A stretch of DNA of 64,000 nucleotides from Bacillota bacterium. Lineage in GTDB: Bacteria > Bacillota > Sulfobacillia > Sulfobacillales > Sulfobacillaceae. The notes beneath the pieces were generated by a model. That model saw nothing but the letters and a program-made list of their open reading frames with translations, did not search any database and was not told where the DNA came from. Shown in pieces: positions 9,539 to 18,312 of this stretch. Both the position numbers and the translations under genes were made by a program. Each line of letters starts with the position of its first letter. The first letter of the stretch is position 1. The DNA lies in contig JAKADO010000001.1 of NCBI GenBank assembly GCA_021820485.1, positions 19,363 to 83,362 of the forward strand, read 5' to 3'.

Positions 9539-10525
9539 CTGACCGTCGTCGAAGTCGTCATTTTGCTGTTCATCATGGCTTTTACGGGAATTTCGGGCGT
9601 CAACGACGGGGGAAACCTGATTGGCACCTATTTGAGCTCCAACAGTGTCCGGCCGCGGGTTTCGGTCGCCTTGTTGCTCGTCAGCATTTTGGCGGGACCG
9701 CTCCTGTTCGGCACCCGAGTGTCCCACACGATAGCCGTGGAGATTGTCAACTTTCATGTCGCAGGCCATACGGTGCTGGCCCTCTCGTTGTTGTCAGCGG
9801 TGTTGACCCTCGGCGTAACATGGCGTCTCTCCATTCCCACCAGCACCACGATGGCGTTGGCGGGCGGGATGGTGGGCACGGTAGTGGCGGCGGGACGTGC
9901 CGGTTGGATTGAATGGCCAGGCATCATCAAAGTCTCGGTGGGATTGGTAGGGTCGGTTCTGGTCGGCTTTGGGGTCGCGTTTGTCCTATCCACTCTGCTG
10001 TGGATGTTGATGCGAAAGTTCCCGAAAGTGGGGTTTTCCGGTGGACGGGCGCAGGTGGTCACCATCGCGTTGCAAGGGCTGGCGTATGGCGCCAATGACC
10101 AGGAAAAGGCGATAGGTCTTACGGCTGTCCTGTTGATGCTGATACAGCACCAGTCCCATTACCAAGTAACCTGGTGGGCCATTTTCCTGCCATGGATCTT
10201 CTGGATGACCGGCTTTTTTGCCGGCGGGCTCCGCATTGCCAAGACCGTCAGCGGTCATGTGTTTCGCCTGCGGGACATGGCTGCTGTCAGCACACAGCTT
10301 GGCGCCGCGGTGACCGTCGGAGCGGCGGCTTTTTTGGGGCTCCCGGTCAGCACCACGCAAACCACCGATGGAAGTCTCTTTGGGACGGGCACGGCGCTTC
10401 ATCCTTACCAAGTGCGGTGGAACACGGTGGGCAAGTTTTTCAAAGTGTGGGCCCTGACATTGCCACTGGCAGTGGCCATGGGTATGGCTACCATGGGAGC
10501 TATACGATTGATGCGAATTCTTTGA
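9539..10525 (+). CDS. PiT-family inorganic phosphate transporter
   Basis: MAFTGISGVNDGGNLIGTYLSS; LPVSTTQTTDGSLFGTG; start CTG9539 or TTG9563 uncertain. Confidence 0.8.
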   Translation: MTVVEVVILLFIMAFTGISGVNDGGNLIGTYLSSNSVRPRVSVALLLVSILAGPLLFGTRVSHTIAVEIVNFHVAGHTVLALSLLSAVLTLGVTWRLSIPTSTTMALAGGMVGTVVAAGRAGWIEWPGIIKVSVGLVGSVLVGFGVAFVLSTLLWMLMRKFPKVGFSGGRAQVVTIALQGLAYGANDQEKAIGLTAVLLMLIQHQSHYQVTWWAIFLPWIFWMTGFFAGGLRIAKTVSGHVFRLRDMAAVSTQLGAAVTVGAAAFLGLPVSTTQTTDGSLFGTGTALHPYQVRWNTVGKFFKVWALTLPLAVAMGMATMGAIRLMRIL

Positions 10526-10527
10526 GG

Positions 10528-11178
10528 ATGAAAGTGAGGTGGCGCATAGTGCGTTGGCGTGATATTTTGACGGGATCGAGCGACAGTTTTCCGCAATTAT
10601 TGTCTCGGCAGTTGGAGGAAACGTTGGCGGTCGTGGAGGCCGTTCTGGAGTATATCGCCGCCGAAGAGCGGGATGACCGCGAGCGAATCGCCGAGGAGGC
10701 GGGAGAGCAGGAACATCGGGCCGACGCCGCGCGGCTCGAATTGATGGAGCGATTGAGTCAAACCTTTGTCACGCCTTTTGATCGCGAGGACATTAATGAA
10801 CTGTCGCGGGCCATTGATGACATTGCCGACTATGCGGAGAACACCATCAAGGAGATTCGCCTCTACGAGGTCGAGCCCGATCAATTCATTCGGGATATGG
10901 TGCGGACTCTCTATGATGCGGTGCAGGCCCTGGCCGAGGCTGTGGCCGTGATCAACCAGGACGGCCTGGCTGCCAATCGCGGGGCGATGGTCGCCAAATC
11001 ATTCGAGAACAAGATGGAAGGCTTGTACCGCAAGGCCATAGCGCACTTTTCGCCCGAAACCCCAGTCCACTACCTCATCAAAATGCGGGAAGTCTATCGG
11101 CATCTGTCCAACGCCGCCGACCGGGTGGATCTGGCAGCCAACGTCATTAACTCCATTGTTGTGAAGCAGAACCTCTAA
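10528..11178 (+). CDS. DUF47 PhoU-like phosphate transport regulator
   Basis: TPFDREDINELSRAIDDIADYAENTIKEI; directly follows PiT gene. Confidence 0.85.
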   Translation: MKVRWRIVRWRDILTGSSDSFPQLLSRQLEETLAVVEAVLEYIAAEERDDRERIAEEAGEQEHRADAARLELMERLSQTFVTPFDREDINELSRAIDDIADYAENTIKEIRLYEVEPDQFIRDMVRTLYDAVQALAEAVAVINQDGLAANRGAMVAKSFENKMEGLYRKAIAHFSPETPVHYLIKMREVYRHLSNAADRVDLAANVINSIVVKQNL

Positions 11179-11196
11179 ATCGGGCGCCGGTTCGCT

Positions 11197-11228
11197 CCGG
11201 GGCCCTGAACCGGGCCCCGCTGTTCTTT
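11197..11228 (+). terminator. hairpin terminator after DUF47 gene
   Basis: ggggccc-tgaacc-gggcccc followed by T-containing tract. Confidence 0.6.
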
Positions 11229-11254
11229 GCGCGCGCGGCCCGGTTAGCGCGAAT

Positions 11255-11746
11255 CTAGGGGTCTCTCAGGTCTAGAACCCACACCCCATATCCATGGCCC
11301 TCATCGTCAACACCGGTCCGGTCGCGGCGGAATCCCACGCGTGCGAACAGTCTCTCGCTGGCCTGATTGCCCAGGAAAATCCTATGCGCGGTAAGGCGAG
11401 AGAATCCGAGACGCCGGGCGAGTTCAAGCACCTCCTGGAGCGCCGCTGTCCCGACGCCGCGCCCGCGCCAGCGAGCATCCCCGATGACGATGGGGATCAT
11501 GCGCTCTGACAGGGCGACGTCTCCGACCGGGGTATAGGACTCGCCCTCACGCACCTCGATAATGTACACGCGGCCAATCGAAGCCAAGTATTGATACATG
11601 CGGGCGATGCGCTCACGGGTAAACGGCGCCGCGTTGGGTCCTTCGGCGCCGTCGAGCACAACGGGCTCCTGATACCATGGATAGGCGACTTCAATATCCT
11701 CTGGCAGCTGGACTGGGCGAAGCCGGACCTGTGGCAATGCCCTCAC
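11255..11746 (-). CDS. GNAT-family N-acetyltransferase
   Basis: GDARWRGRGVGTAALQEVLELARRLGFSRLTAHRIFLGNQASERLFARVGF. Confidence 0.8.
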   Translation of the reverse strand: MRALPQVRLRPVQLPEDIEVAYPWYQEPVVLDGAEGPNAAPFTRERIARMYQYLASIGRVYIIEVREGESYTPVGDVALSERMIPIVIGDARWRGRGVGTAALQEVLELARRLGFSRLTAHRIFLGNQASERLFARVGFRRDRTGVDDEGHGYGVWVLDLRDP

Positions 11747-12162
11747 GAACGGCTGTCGCCCCGTTCTTTTGGCGCCAAGAGAACATCGGAATAGCCGCTG
11801 ACCGCCAAGCGATCACCCACCCGCGCCTCATGGGACAGTCGCGCAACGCCGCTTCCGTACACCTGCTCTACGGTAACGGACACGGTCACCCGGTCCCCAA
11901 CATAGACAGGCGCGCGAAACTCGCTGTGCTGAACCAAATAGACACTGCCGGGGCCGGGAAGACGCTGCCCAAGGAGTCCGGAGATGAAGCTCATGATGAG
12001 AGTTCCGTGCGCAATCGGGCGGCCGAACCGCGACGCCGCGGCCGCTTCAGGGTCGAGATGAAGCGGATTGAAGTCGCTTACCGCGTCGGCAAACCTTTGG
12101 ACGAGATCGGCATCCACGAGATAGGTTTCACTGACTGATTCTCCAACAGCCAACATGAGCAT
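11743..12162 (-). CDS. MaoC-like (R)-hydratase
   Basis: DFNPLHLDPEAAAASRFGRPIAHGTLIMSFISGLLG hydratase motif. Confidence 0.85.
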   Translation of the reverse strand: MLMLAVGESVSETYLVDADLVQRFADAVSDFNPLHLDPEAAAASRFGRPIAHGTLIMSFISGLLGQRLPGPGSVYLVQHSEFRAPVYVGDRVTVSVTVEQVYGSGVARLSHEARVGDRLAVSGYSDVLLAPKERGDSRS

Positions 12163-12293
12163 TCCTCCCAGTCATTCTTTATCCGTATCTAACCATATGG
12201 GAAAGCTGGGCACAATCTTCTTGTGCTCCATTCGAGGAGCAGGGAAACCAGAATCGCATCCCGAAGTACAGGGACCAGAGAGGAGGCGCAAAC

Positions 12294-13295
12294 GTGCCAG
12301 AAAATCGCGTCGTATACTTTGTGAAGCGGCCGGTCGGCATGGTGACGGCGGCATCCTTCGAAGTGCGCAACGAATCGATCCCGCCGCTCGAAGAGGCAGA
12401 CCAGTTGCTGGTCGAGAGCGTGTACGCCTCGGTTGATCCGTACATGCGCGGTCGCATGTCGGAAGGCAAGTCCTATGCCGCCCCATTTGCCCTCGATACC
12501 CCCATGCAGGGCGGCATGGTGGGCCAAGTCGCAGATCCGGGCAGTACCGACCTCCACCGTGGCGACTGGGTGTTTGGGGTCTGGCAATGGGGAGAATTTG
12601 CCCGTGTCGCGCGTCGTGCGGTTCGCCGTCTCGACCCGGCGTTGCCGCCGACGGCCGCCTTGCATGTGCTGGGACTTACCGGCTTGACGGCCTACATTGG
12701 CCTCACCAAATTCGGTCGACCCGTCGCCAGTGAGCAATTGGTGGTCTCCGGCGCTGCGGGTTCGGTCGGGAGCATCGTGGGCCAAATCGGCCGGATACTG
12801 GGGCTGAGGACGGTGGGAATTGCAGGAACCCAAGAAAAGTGCGAGTGGCTGACGCGAGCCGTGGGGTTTGATGCGGCGGTCAACTATCAAGACCCTCGGT
12901 TCCCGGACCATCTGCGGGACGCATTGGAGGCGGGGGTGGACGTCTATTTTGACAATGTCGGAGGGCCCGTGACCGACCGAGTCATGCGATACCTGAACCC
13001 ACACGCCCGGATAGCCATCTGCGGCCAGATTTCGTCCTACAATCAGCTGGAGGCGACCACCAGCCGCCCTTTGTTCGCCGACTTGCTCATCTCGCGCGCG
13101 GAAGCGAGCGGATTCATCATTGGGGATCATGAGCGCGACTATCCCGCCGCGCTGGCGCAATTGGGCAGGTGGTACAGCGAAGGAAAACTGATTGTCGAGG
13201 AAACCATCACGGAAGGGTTCGACCGCTGGATCGAGGCATTTATCGGGCTTTTCCACGGAGCCAATCGAGGCAAGGCGATTGTCAAAGTTCGCTGA
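12294..13295 (+). CDS. NADP-dependent oxidoreductase, MDR/zinc-independent family
   Basis: SVDPYMRGRMSEGKSYAAPF; VSGAAGSVGSIVGQIGRILG; DVYFDNVGGPVTD. Confidence 0.88.
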   Translation: MPENRVVYFVKRPVGMVTAASFEVRNESIPPLEEADQLLVESVYASVDPYMRGRMSEGKSYAAPFALDTPMQGGMVGQVADPGSTDLHRGDWVFGVWQWGEFARVARRAVRRLDPALPPTAALHVLGLTGLTAYIGLTKFGRPVASEQLVVSGAAGSVGSIVGQIGRILGLRTVGIAGTQEKCEWLTRAVGFDAAVNYQDPRFPDHLRDALEAGVDVYFDNVGGPVTDRVMRYLNPHARIAICGQISSYNQLEATTSRPLFADLLISRAEASGFIIGDHERDYPAALAQLGRWYSEGKLIVEETITEGFDRWIEAFIGLFHGANRGKAIVKVR

Positions 13296-13303
13296 ACGAA
13301 GAA

Positions 13304-14809
13304 ATGGAGAGCGATAGGGTGGAACGGTACGGAGCATGGATTGACGGGGATGAGCGCGTGGGAGACGCGTGGTCTCCGGTCGTAAACCCGGCGACCGAGG
13401 AAATTGTGGCGGAGGTGGCGGCGCTCGGGGTCCGGGAGACCGACGCGGCCGTCGCCGCGGCCAAGAAGGCGTTTCCCCGGTGGAGAAGCCTGACGCCGGC
13501 TGCGCGAAGCGAGCTGGTTTACCGCTGGGCGCAGCGACTCGAAGCGCAGGCGAAGGAATTGGCCATCATGGAGACCCGCCAAACAGGGAAACCGATCTTT
13601 ATGTCTGAAAACTTCGACGTGGCCTTTTCGATTGACAATCTTAAGTATTTTGCTGGCGCCGCGCGCGTCCTAGGCGGGGCCGCGCAAGCCGAGTACGGCG
13701 AGGGTGTGACAAGCCGCATTCGCCGTGAGCCAATCGGGGTGGTCGCGGGGATTGCCCCCTGGAACTATCCTCTGAACATGGGCGTGTGGAAGGTTGGGCC
13801 GGCCCTTGCGGCCGGCAATACGATGGTGCTGAAACCCGCCTCCAATACGCCCCTCACAGCGCTGCAAATGGCCAAGGCGGCGCGCGAGGTAGGGATCCCC
13901 GACGGCGTTCTCAACGTGGTGACGGGTCCGGGAGTGGTGGTGGGTGCGCGCCTTGCCGCGCATCCGGATGTTGGCATGATTTCCGTCACCGGAGATACCC
14001 AGACCGGCATCTCAGTCATGCAAGCCGCCAGTCCAACTGTCAAGCGATTGCACATGGAACTGGGAGGAAAAGCGCCGTTTGTGGTGTTTGCGGATGCGGA
14101 CCTCGACGAGGCGGTGCAGGGCGCTTTGTTCGGCGCCTTCATCAATTCGGGCCAAGACTGCACCGCTGCCACGCGCATCTACGTTGAAGACTCCATCTTT
14201 GGGACGTTCATGGATCGGTTTGTGGACCAGGTGGACCAAATTCGCGTGGGGAATCCCATGGACCCTGAAACCGAGATGGGTCCCTTGATCTCGCGCGCTC
14301 AGCGAGAGCGGGTGGTCCAGCACGTGATGGTCGCCAAGGAGATGGGGGCGCAGGTGGCCGTAGGGGGCGAGCGCTATCCTGAGCAGGACTTCTCCACCGG
14401 ATACTTTTATCCACCCACGGTGCTTTTCCACGTCGATCAAAGTTGGCCCATTGTCCAAGAAGAGGTCTTCGGGCCGGTGGTGGTCGTGTTGTCGTTCCAT
14501 GGAGAAGACCAAGCCGTCAAGCTGGCCAATGATACCGTATACGGTTTGGCGGCCTCCGTCTGGACGCGAGATGTCAAGCGGGCCGAGCGGGTGGCGGCTC
14601 GGATTCAGGCGGGCACGGTGTGGATCAACGACCATATTACGATAGTGTCGGAGATGCCGCACGGGGGATTCAAGCAGAGCGGGTTCGGCAAGGACATGTC
14701 GCATTACGCCCTGGAAGATTACACGGTGGTGAAGCATGTCATGGCCAATACCATGGATGAGGTGACCAAGCCATGGCAATTCATTCGCGTTAAGGGGTAC
14801 CGTTCATGA
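13304..14809 (+). CDS. aldehyde dehydrogenase (aminobutyraldehyde/betaine-aldehyde DH-like)
   Basis: GVVAGIAPWNYPLNMGVWKVGPALAAGNTMVLKPA; MELGGKAPFVVFADADLD; INSGQDCTAATR. Confidence 0.9.
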   Translation: MESDRVERYGAWIDGDERVGDAWSPVVNPATEEIVAEVAALGVRETDAAVAAAKKAFPRWRSLTPAARSELVYRWAQRLEAQAKELAIMETRQTGKPIFMSENFDVAFSIDNLKYFAGAARVLGGAAQAEYGEGVTSRIRREPIGVVAGIAPWNYPLNMGVWKVGPALAAGNTMVLKPASNTPLTALQMAKAAREVGIPDGVLNVVTGPGVVVGARLAAHPDVGMISVTGDTQTGISVMQAASPTVKRLHMELGGKAPFVVFADADLDEAVQGALFGAFINSGQDCTAATRIYVEDSIFGTFMDRFVDQVDQIRVGNPMDPETEMGPLISRAQRERVVQHVMVAKEMGAQVAVGGERYPEQDFSTGYFYPPTVLFHVDQSWPIVQEEVFGPVVVVLSFHGEDQAVKLANDTVYGLAASVWTRDVKRAERVAARIQAGTVWINDHITIVSEMPHGGFKQSGFGKDMSHYALEDYTVVKHVMANTMDEVTKPWQFIRVKGYRS

Positions 14810-15279
14810 CCGAGGCGGTGGAGCGTGTGCGGGCGGTGCTGCAGGACCAAGGATGGGCCGACCGCGTTCGCATCCTGAATGACAGTACACACACGGCCCA
14901 AGAGGCGGCGGACGCATTGCACGTAGCGTCCGCCCAAATCGCCAAGTCCATTGTGTTCCGCGCTTCATCAACCGGCCGTGCGGTGGTGGTGATTACCCGC
15001 GGGGACCGACGGGTACATGAGAAATCGCTTGAGCGATGGCTCGGCGAAGGCGTGGAGAGAGCCCAGCCGGACTGGGTTCGGGCGTCGACGGGATACCCGA
15101 TCGGCGGAGTTTCTCCCCTGGGGCACAACGACCGCACAATAGTCATCCTCGATGCCGCGCTCTGGGAGTACTCTCATGTATTCGCCGCAGCGGGGCATCC
15201 GCGAGCGGTGTTCGGCGCCACGCCGGACGAGCTGCAAATCCTGACCGGCGCGCCCATGATTGATGGCATCAGTCGCTGA
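14806..15279 (+). CDS. YbaK/EbsC-family aminoacyl-tRNA deacylase
   Basis: SAQIAKSIVFRASSTGRAVVVITRGDRRV; GYPIGGVSPLGH. Confidence 0.85.
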   Translation: MTEAVERVRAVLQDQGWADRVRILNDSTHTAQEAADALHVASAQIAKSIVFRASSTGRAVVVITRGDRRVHEKSLERWLGEGVERAQPDWVRASTGYPIGGVSPLGHNDRTIVILDAALWEYSHVFAAAGHPRAVFGATPDELQILTGAPMIDGISR

Positions 15280-15342
15280 TTGAGACACGTCGCGCGATCC
15301 AAGAATGTCGCCATGGGGACATCCCAAGAAAGAGGGCGTTGT

Positions 15343-15834
15343 GTGGAGATTCGTTCGTTTCGGCCCAGTGACCGAGACTTTCTATGGGCAATGCTCTATC
15401 CATTTATAGCCCGCCTGACGCGCCGCGTCCATCGCGGAACCTGCTCCGAGATCCGCACATCCGGCCACTATCTGGAAGGGTTTGGGGGCCGCTACGGCGA
15501 CGTCGCGGTGGTTGCCGTAGATCATGGGGAGGGGGAGGGCGCGGCCTGGATGCGTACGTTCTCCAGAGACGCCCCAGGATACGGTTTCCTCGACAGCGAA
15601 ACCCCGGAAATAGGGATGGCGCTCCTCCTCGAAGCCCGAGGCCGGGGTTTGGGACGGAGGCTCCTCCTCACCCTCTTAAAACGCGCCCAAGAGCACGGAT
15701 TCGAACGGGTGTCGTTGAGCGTCGATGCCCGCAATGTGCCGACGCTCACCCTCTACCTTACCGCGAGCTTTGAAGTTGTGGGATCCGACTCCGGCGTATC
15801 CTTGACCATGGTGCGCCATTTGTCACCTCCGTAA
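15343..15834 (+). CDS. GNAT-family N-acetyltransferase
   Basis: EIGMALLLEARGRGLGRRLLLTLLKRAQEHGFERVSLSVDARNVPTLTLYL. Confidence 0.75.
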   Translation: MEIRSFRPSDRDFLWAMLYPFIARLTRRVHRGTCSEIRTSGHYLEGFGGRYGDVAVVAVDHGEGEGAAWMRTFSRDAPGYGFLDSETPEIGMALLLEARGRGLGRRLLLTLLKRAQEHGFERVSLSVDARNVPTLTLYLTASFEVVGSDSGVSLTMVRHLSPP

Positions 15835-15851
15835 AGCCGCCCCCGAGCGCC

Positions 15852-17132
15852 TTATGAAGCATCAAATCCCTGCCAAAACTCCGGAGCGGGCGCATCGAGG
15901 ATCCGCAAGGGTTTTGCCATCAAAAAAAGCCCAGAGACCAGGAATCCGCCCGCTGCGATCCAAAAGGTCGACCGGACGGAGAGCCATAGAGCCAGTGGTC
16001 CGGCGGTCAAGGCGCCCACCACCTCCAGTCCACCACCGAGAGCGCGGAAGGTGCCGTGTACGCGCCCTAACCAATGGTCGGGAGTGACCTGCTGTTCCAC
16101 GGTGGTGGCGCCGATGTCGAAAATGGTGCCGAAGAGGTCCCCCCCGAATTGCGCCAGGAAGAGAAAGGAAAAGGCGAGCCACCGGCTGCCGTGCGCTGCG
16201 GGCACCGCGAAATTCAAGAGGGCATAGAGCAGGAAGCTTCCGCCGATCATGACCCCCATACGAACGTGACGCCGCACGGGCCGGAGCAATCGGGTCCCCA
16301 CCAAGCTTCCCAGGCCTCCTAACGTAATCAGGAGACCCAGCGCCAGCGGACTCAAATGAAGGGTCTTCAATACGTAGAGTTCGTACAAGGTTGAGAAGAA
16401 CCCTCGGAAGAAGGCGGTGGCTCCGGCGTTGAGCAGCAATGGCCGCAAGATGGGGTGGCGTCCAACGCGCGACCATACCGCCCCCAGGGACAGCGGAGCC
16501 TCCCTTGTTTGGGACGTCTCTGACGGCGCTTCGGGGCGATCCTCGGGGCGGGCGATGGTGAGCAGGAGCACGGCGGAAGCGACATTGGAGAGGGCGTCAA
16601 AGGCAATCGAAAGCGGCCCTCCAACCCACTGAATCAGGAGACCCATGATACCCGGACCGGTGGTCTCGCCAATCGACTCAGCAGTTCCTACGAGTTCGTT
16701 GCCCTCTTCAAGGCGCGTGCGCCCGACCAGCGACGGGAGGTAGGCGTGGCGCGCGACGGCGGTTACAATCCCCGCCCCACCAGCCAATACGGTGACCGCC
16801 GCGATGGCAAGGAAGGTCAGGCGGTGCAGGGCATAGAGCAAAGGGATGGCGAACAGCACGGCGGCCCGTGCCAAATTCGCCCCAATGAGTACCGGCCGCC
16901 GACGGGACTTGTCCACCCAGTGGCCCGCCCAGTTTCCCATCGCGAGTGACGGCAATGTGCTCAACGCGGCCAAAATGGCGAGTTCAGGGGCGGACGCGGA
17001 CGCCGCAACGATAGCGACAATGGGCAGTCCTTCGCGCGTGATCCGTGATCCGATTTCGGCCGCCAATTGCCCGGTGAGGTAGCGCCGCACATCAGAGTCG
17101 TGGAGCAGAGAGGATGGAGGGGATGATGTCAT
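15852..17132 (-). CDS. MFS transporter
   Basis: 12-TM-like hydrophobic protein; GNWAGHWVDKSRRRPVLIGANLARA motif between TM2/3. Confidence 0.85.
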   Translation of the reverse strand: MTSSPPSSLLHDSDVRRYLTGQLAAEIGSRITREGLPIVAIVAASASAPELAILAALSTLPSLAMGNWAGHWVDKSRRRPVLIGANLARAAVLFAIPLLYALHRLTFLAIAAVTVLAGGAGIVTAVARHAYLPSLVGRTRLEEGNELVGTAESIGETTGPGIMGLLIQWVGGPLSIAFDALSNVASAVLLLTIARPEDRPEAPSETSQTREAPLSLGAVWSRVGRHPILRPLLLNAGATAFFRGFFSTLYELYVLKTLHLSPLALGLLITLGGLGSLVGTRLLRPVRRHVRMGVMIGGSFLLYALLNFAVPAAHGSRWLAFSFLFLAQFGGDLFGTIFDIGATTVEQQVTPDHWLGRVHGTFRALGGGLEVVGALTAGPLALWLSVRSTFWIAAGGFLVSGLFLMAKPLRILDAPAPEFWQGFDAS

Positions 17133-17176
17133 GCCTCTTTTATATCATAAAAATTCGACGCCGCGTCCCGCCCCGG

Positions 17177-17776
17177 TTAGGATGAGGATTCCAACACTTG
17201 GCGCAGAGCCTTAAAAATCAGTTCATAGGGTTGCGCACCCACAATCTTGTAGCGTCGATTGATGATGAAGGTAGGGGTTCCATCCACGCCAAAGGCAGAG
17301 CCGAGCTGATGGGCTTCATCGAGTCGTGCGTCGTAGCGTCCGCTTTCCACGGCCCGAACCATCCGGTCACCATCCAGTTCGGCCTGTTCGGCCGCCAATC
17401 GGAGCACATCCCAACTGCCGATGTCCTCTCCACACGTGAAGTACCGGTAAAATACGGCGGGGTGGAACTGGCCGAACCGACCCTGGTCCCGGGCGAACTC
17501 GCTGGCGAGGAGCGCTCGATGGGAGTTGCTGAGGCGGTCGGGGAAGTGAAACTGGATCCCATACTGCGCGCCTTGGGCTTGGAGGTGGTCAGCCATTTCA
17601 TGCCGTCCCGGGAAAGAGGGCATCAATTGCCCCTCAAGCGGGGTCTCGGGGTGAATTTCAAAACTGTACCACCGTACGGAGGCTGGGAACTCCTGTTCGA
17701 TGCGGTCGACAATGCCATTGCCGAGAAAGCAAAACGGTCATATGTAGTCTGAAAACACTTCAATCTCGAGCGCCAT
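17177..17776 (-). CDS. DsbA/FrnE-family thiol oxidoreductase with in-frame TGA at catalytic Cys position (candidate selenoprotein)
   Basis: Reverse strand: AGGAGG-8nt-ATG, MALEIEVFSDYI-[TGA 17740..17738]-PFCFLGNGIVDRIEQEFPASVRWYSFEIHPETPLEGQLMPSFPG... continuing in frame into the 17626..17177 ORF with FGVDGTPTFIINRRYKIVGAQPYE. Confidence 0.75.
17701..17731 (-). promoter_or_regulatory. putative bacterial SECIS-like hairpin downstream of TGA
   Basis: TCGGCAAT-GGC-ATTGTCGA 8-bp stem (one G-U), 3-nt loop with G at positions 1-2, loop starts 21 nt after TGA; flanking TGC/GCA can extend the stem across an internal loop. Confidence 0.5.
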
Positions 17777-17878
17777 TGAGACGTCCTCCTTTGGAGCCCA
17801 TTATGACGCCAAGCGCACCGAAAGGCAAAGATGCCACCCCATGCTCGGTCACATGGCAGGGGAAGGACTCAAAGCCCC

Positions 17879-18112
17879 CTAACGAGCCGCTTCTCGGAAC
17901 ACCCGGCCAGAGGTCGGGTTAGGATCGGCCAGCGCGGCTTCAAAGGATCGCAGCCATGCGGGAAAGCAACGGCGGCAGACGGCATCCACTGCCAAATCGA
18001 CCCGGCCTTCGCGCTGTTCCGAGCGGTAGTCAAATGGCTGATGGCAGCAGGAGCACCGCCGTTGAATGGTCCGCATAGGCATCTCGCGAAGAACCTCCGA
18101 TTCCATGCTCAT
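17879..18112 (-). CDS. small putative zinc-ribbon protein
   Basis: RRCSCCHQPF ... DAVCRRCFP paired CxxC motifs. Confidence 0.55.
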   Translation of the reverse strand: MSMESEVLREMPMRTIQRRCSCCHQPFDYRSEQREGRVDLAVDAVCRRCFPAWLRSFEAALADPNPTSGRVFREAAR

Positions 18113-18312
18113 GACGATTGATTGCGCCTCCTCGCCTCGTATGCGGGCTTTAGACTTCTTTGCAGTCGATTAGACCACCAAATTGTTACGAAATTGTGTC
18201 GTCATCCCGGGTCATCCCTTTGCACCATTTCTAAAGGTTTTCTGAAGACATGGTTCGTTCAGGTAGTCCTCAGTAAGGGGGTCTAGAATCGGTTTCGAGG
18301 AGGTTAACCATT

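Noticed and set aside
12189-13337. 382-aa - strand ORF
   Set aside because: Antisense to a clear MDR oxidoreductase; no family motifs.
17198-17752. 184-aa + strand ORF opposite the TGA-containing DsbA-like gene
   Set aside because: Shadow ORF; no recognisable domain, while the reverse strand carries clear DsbA-family signatures.
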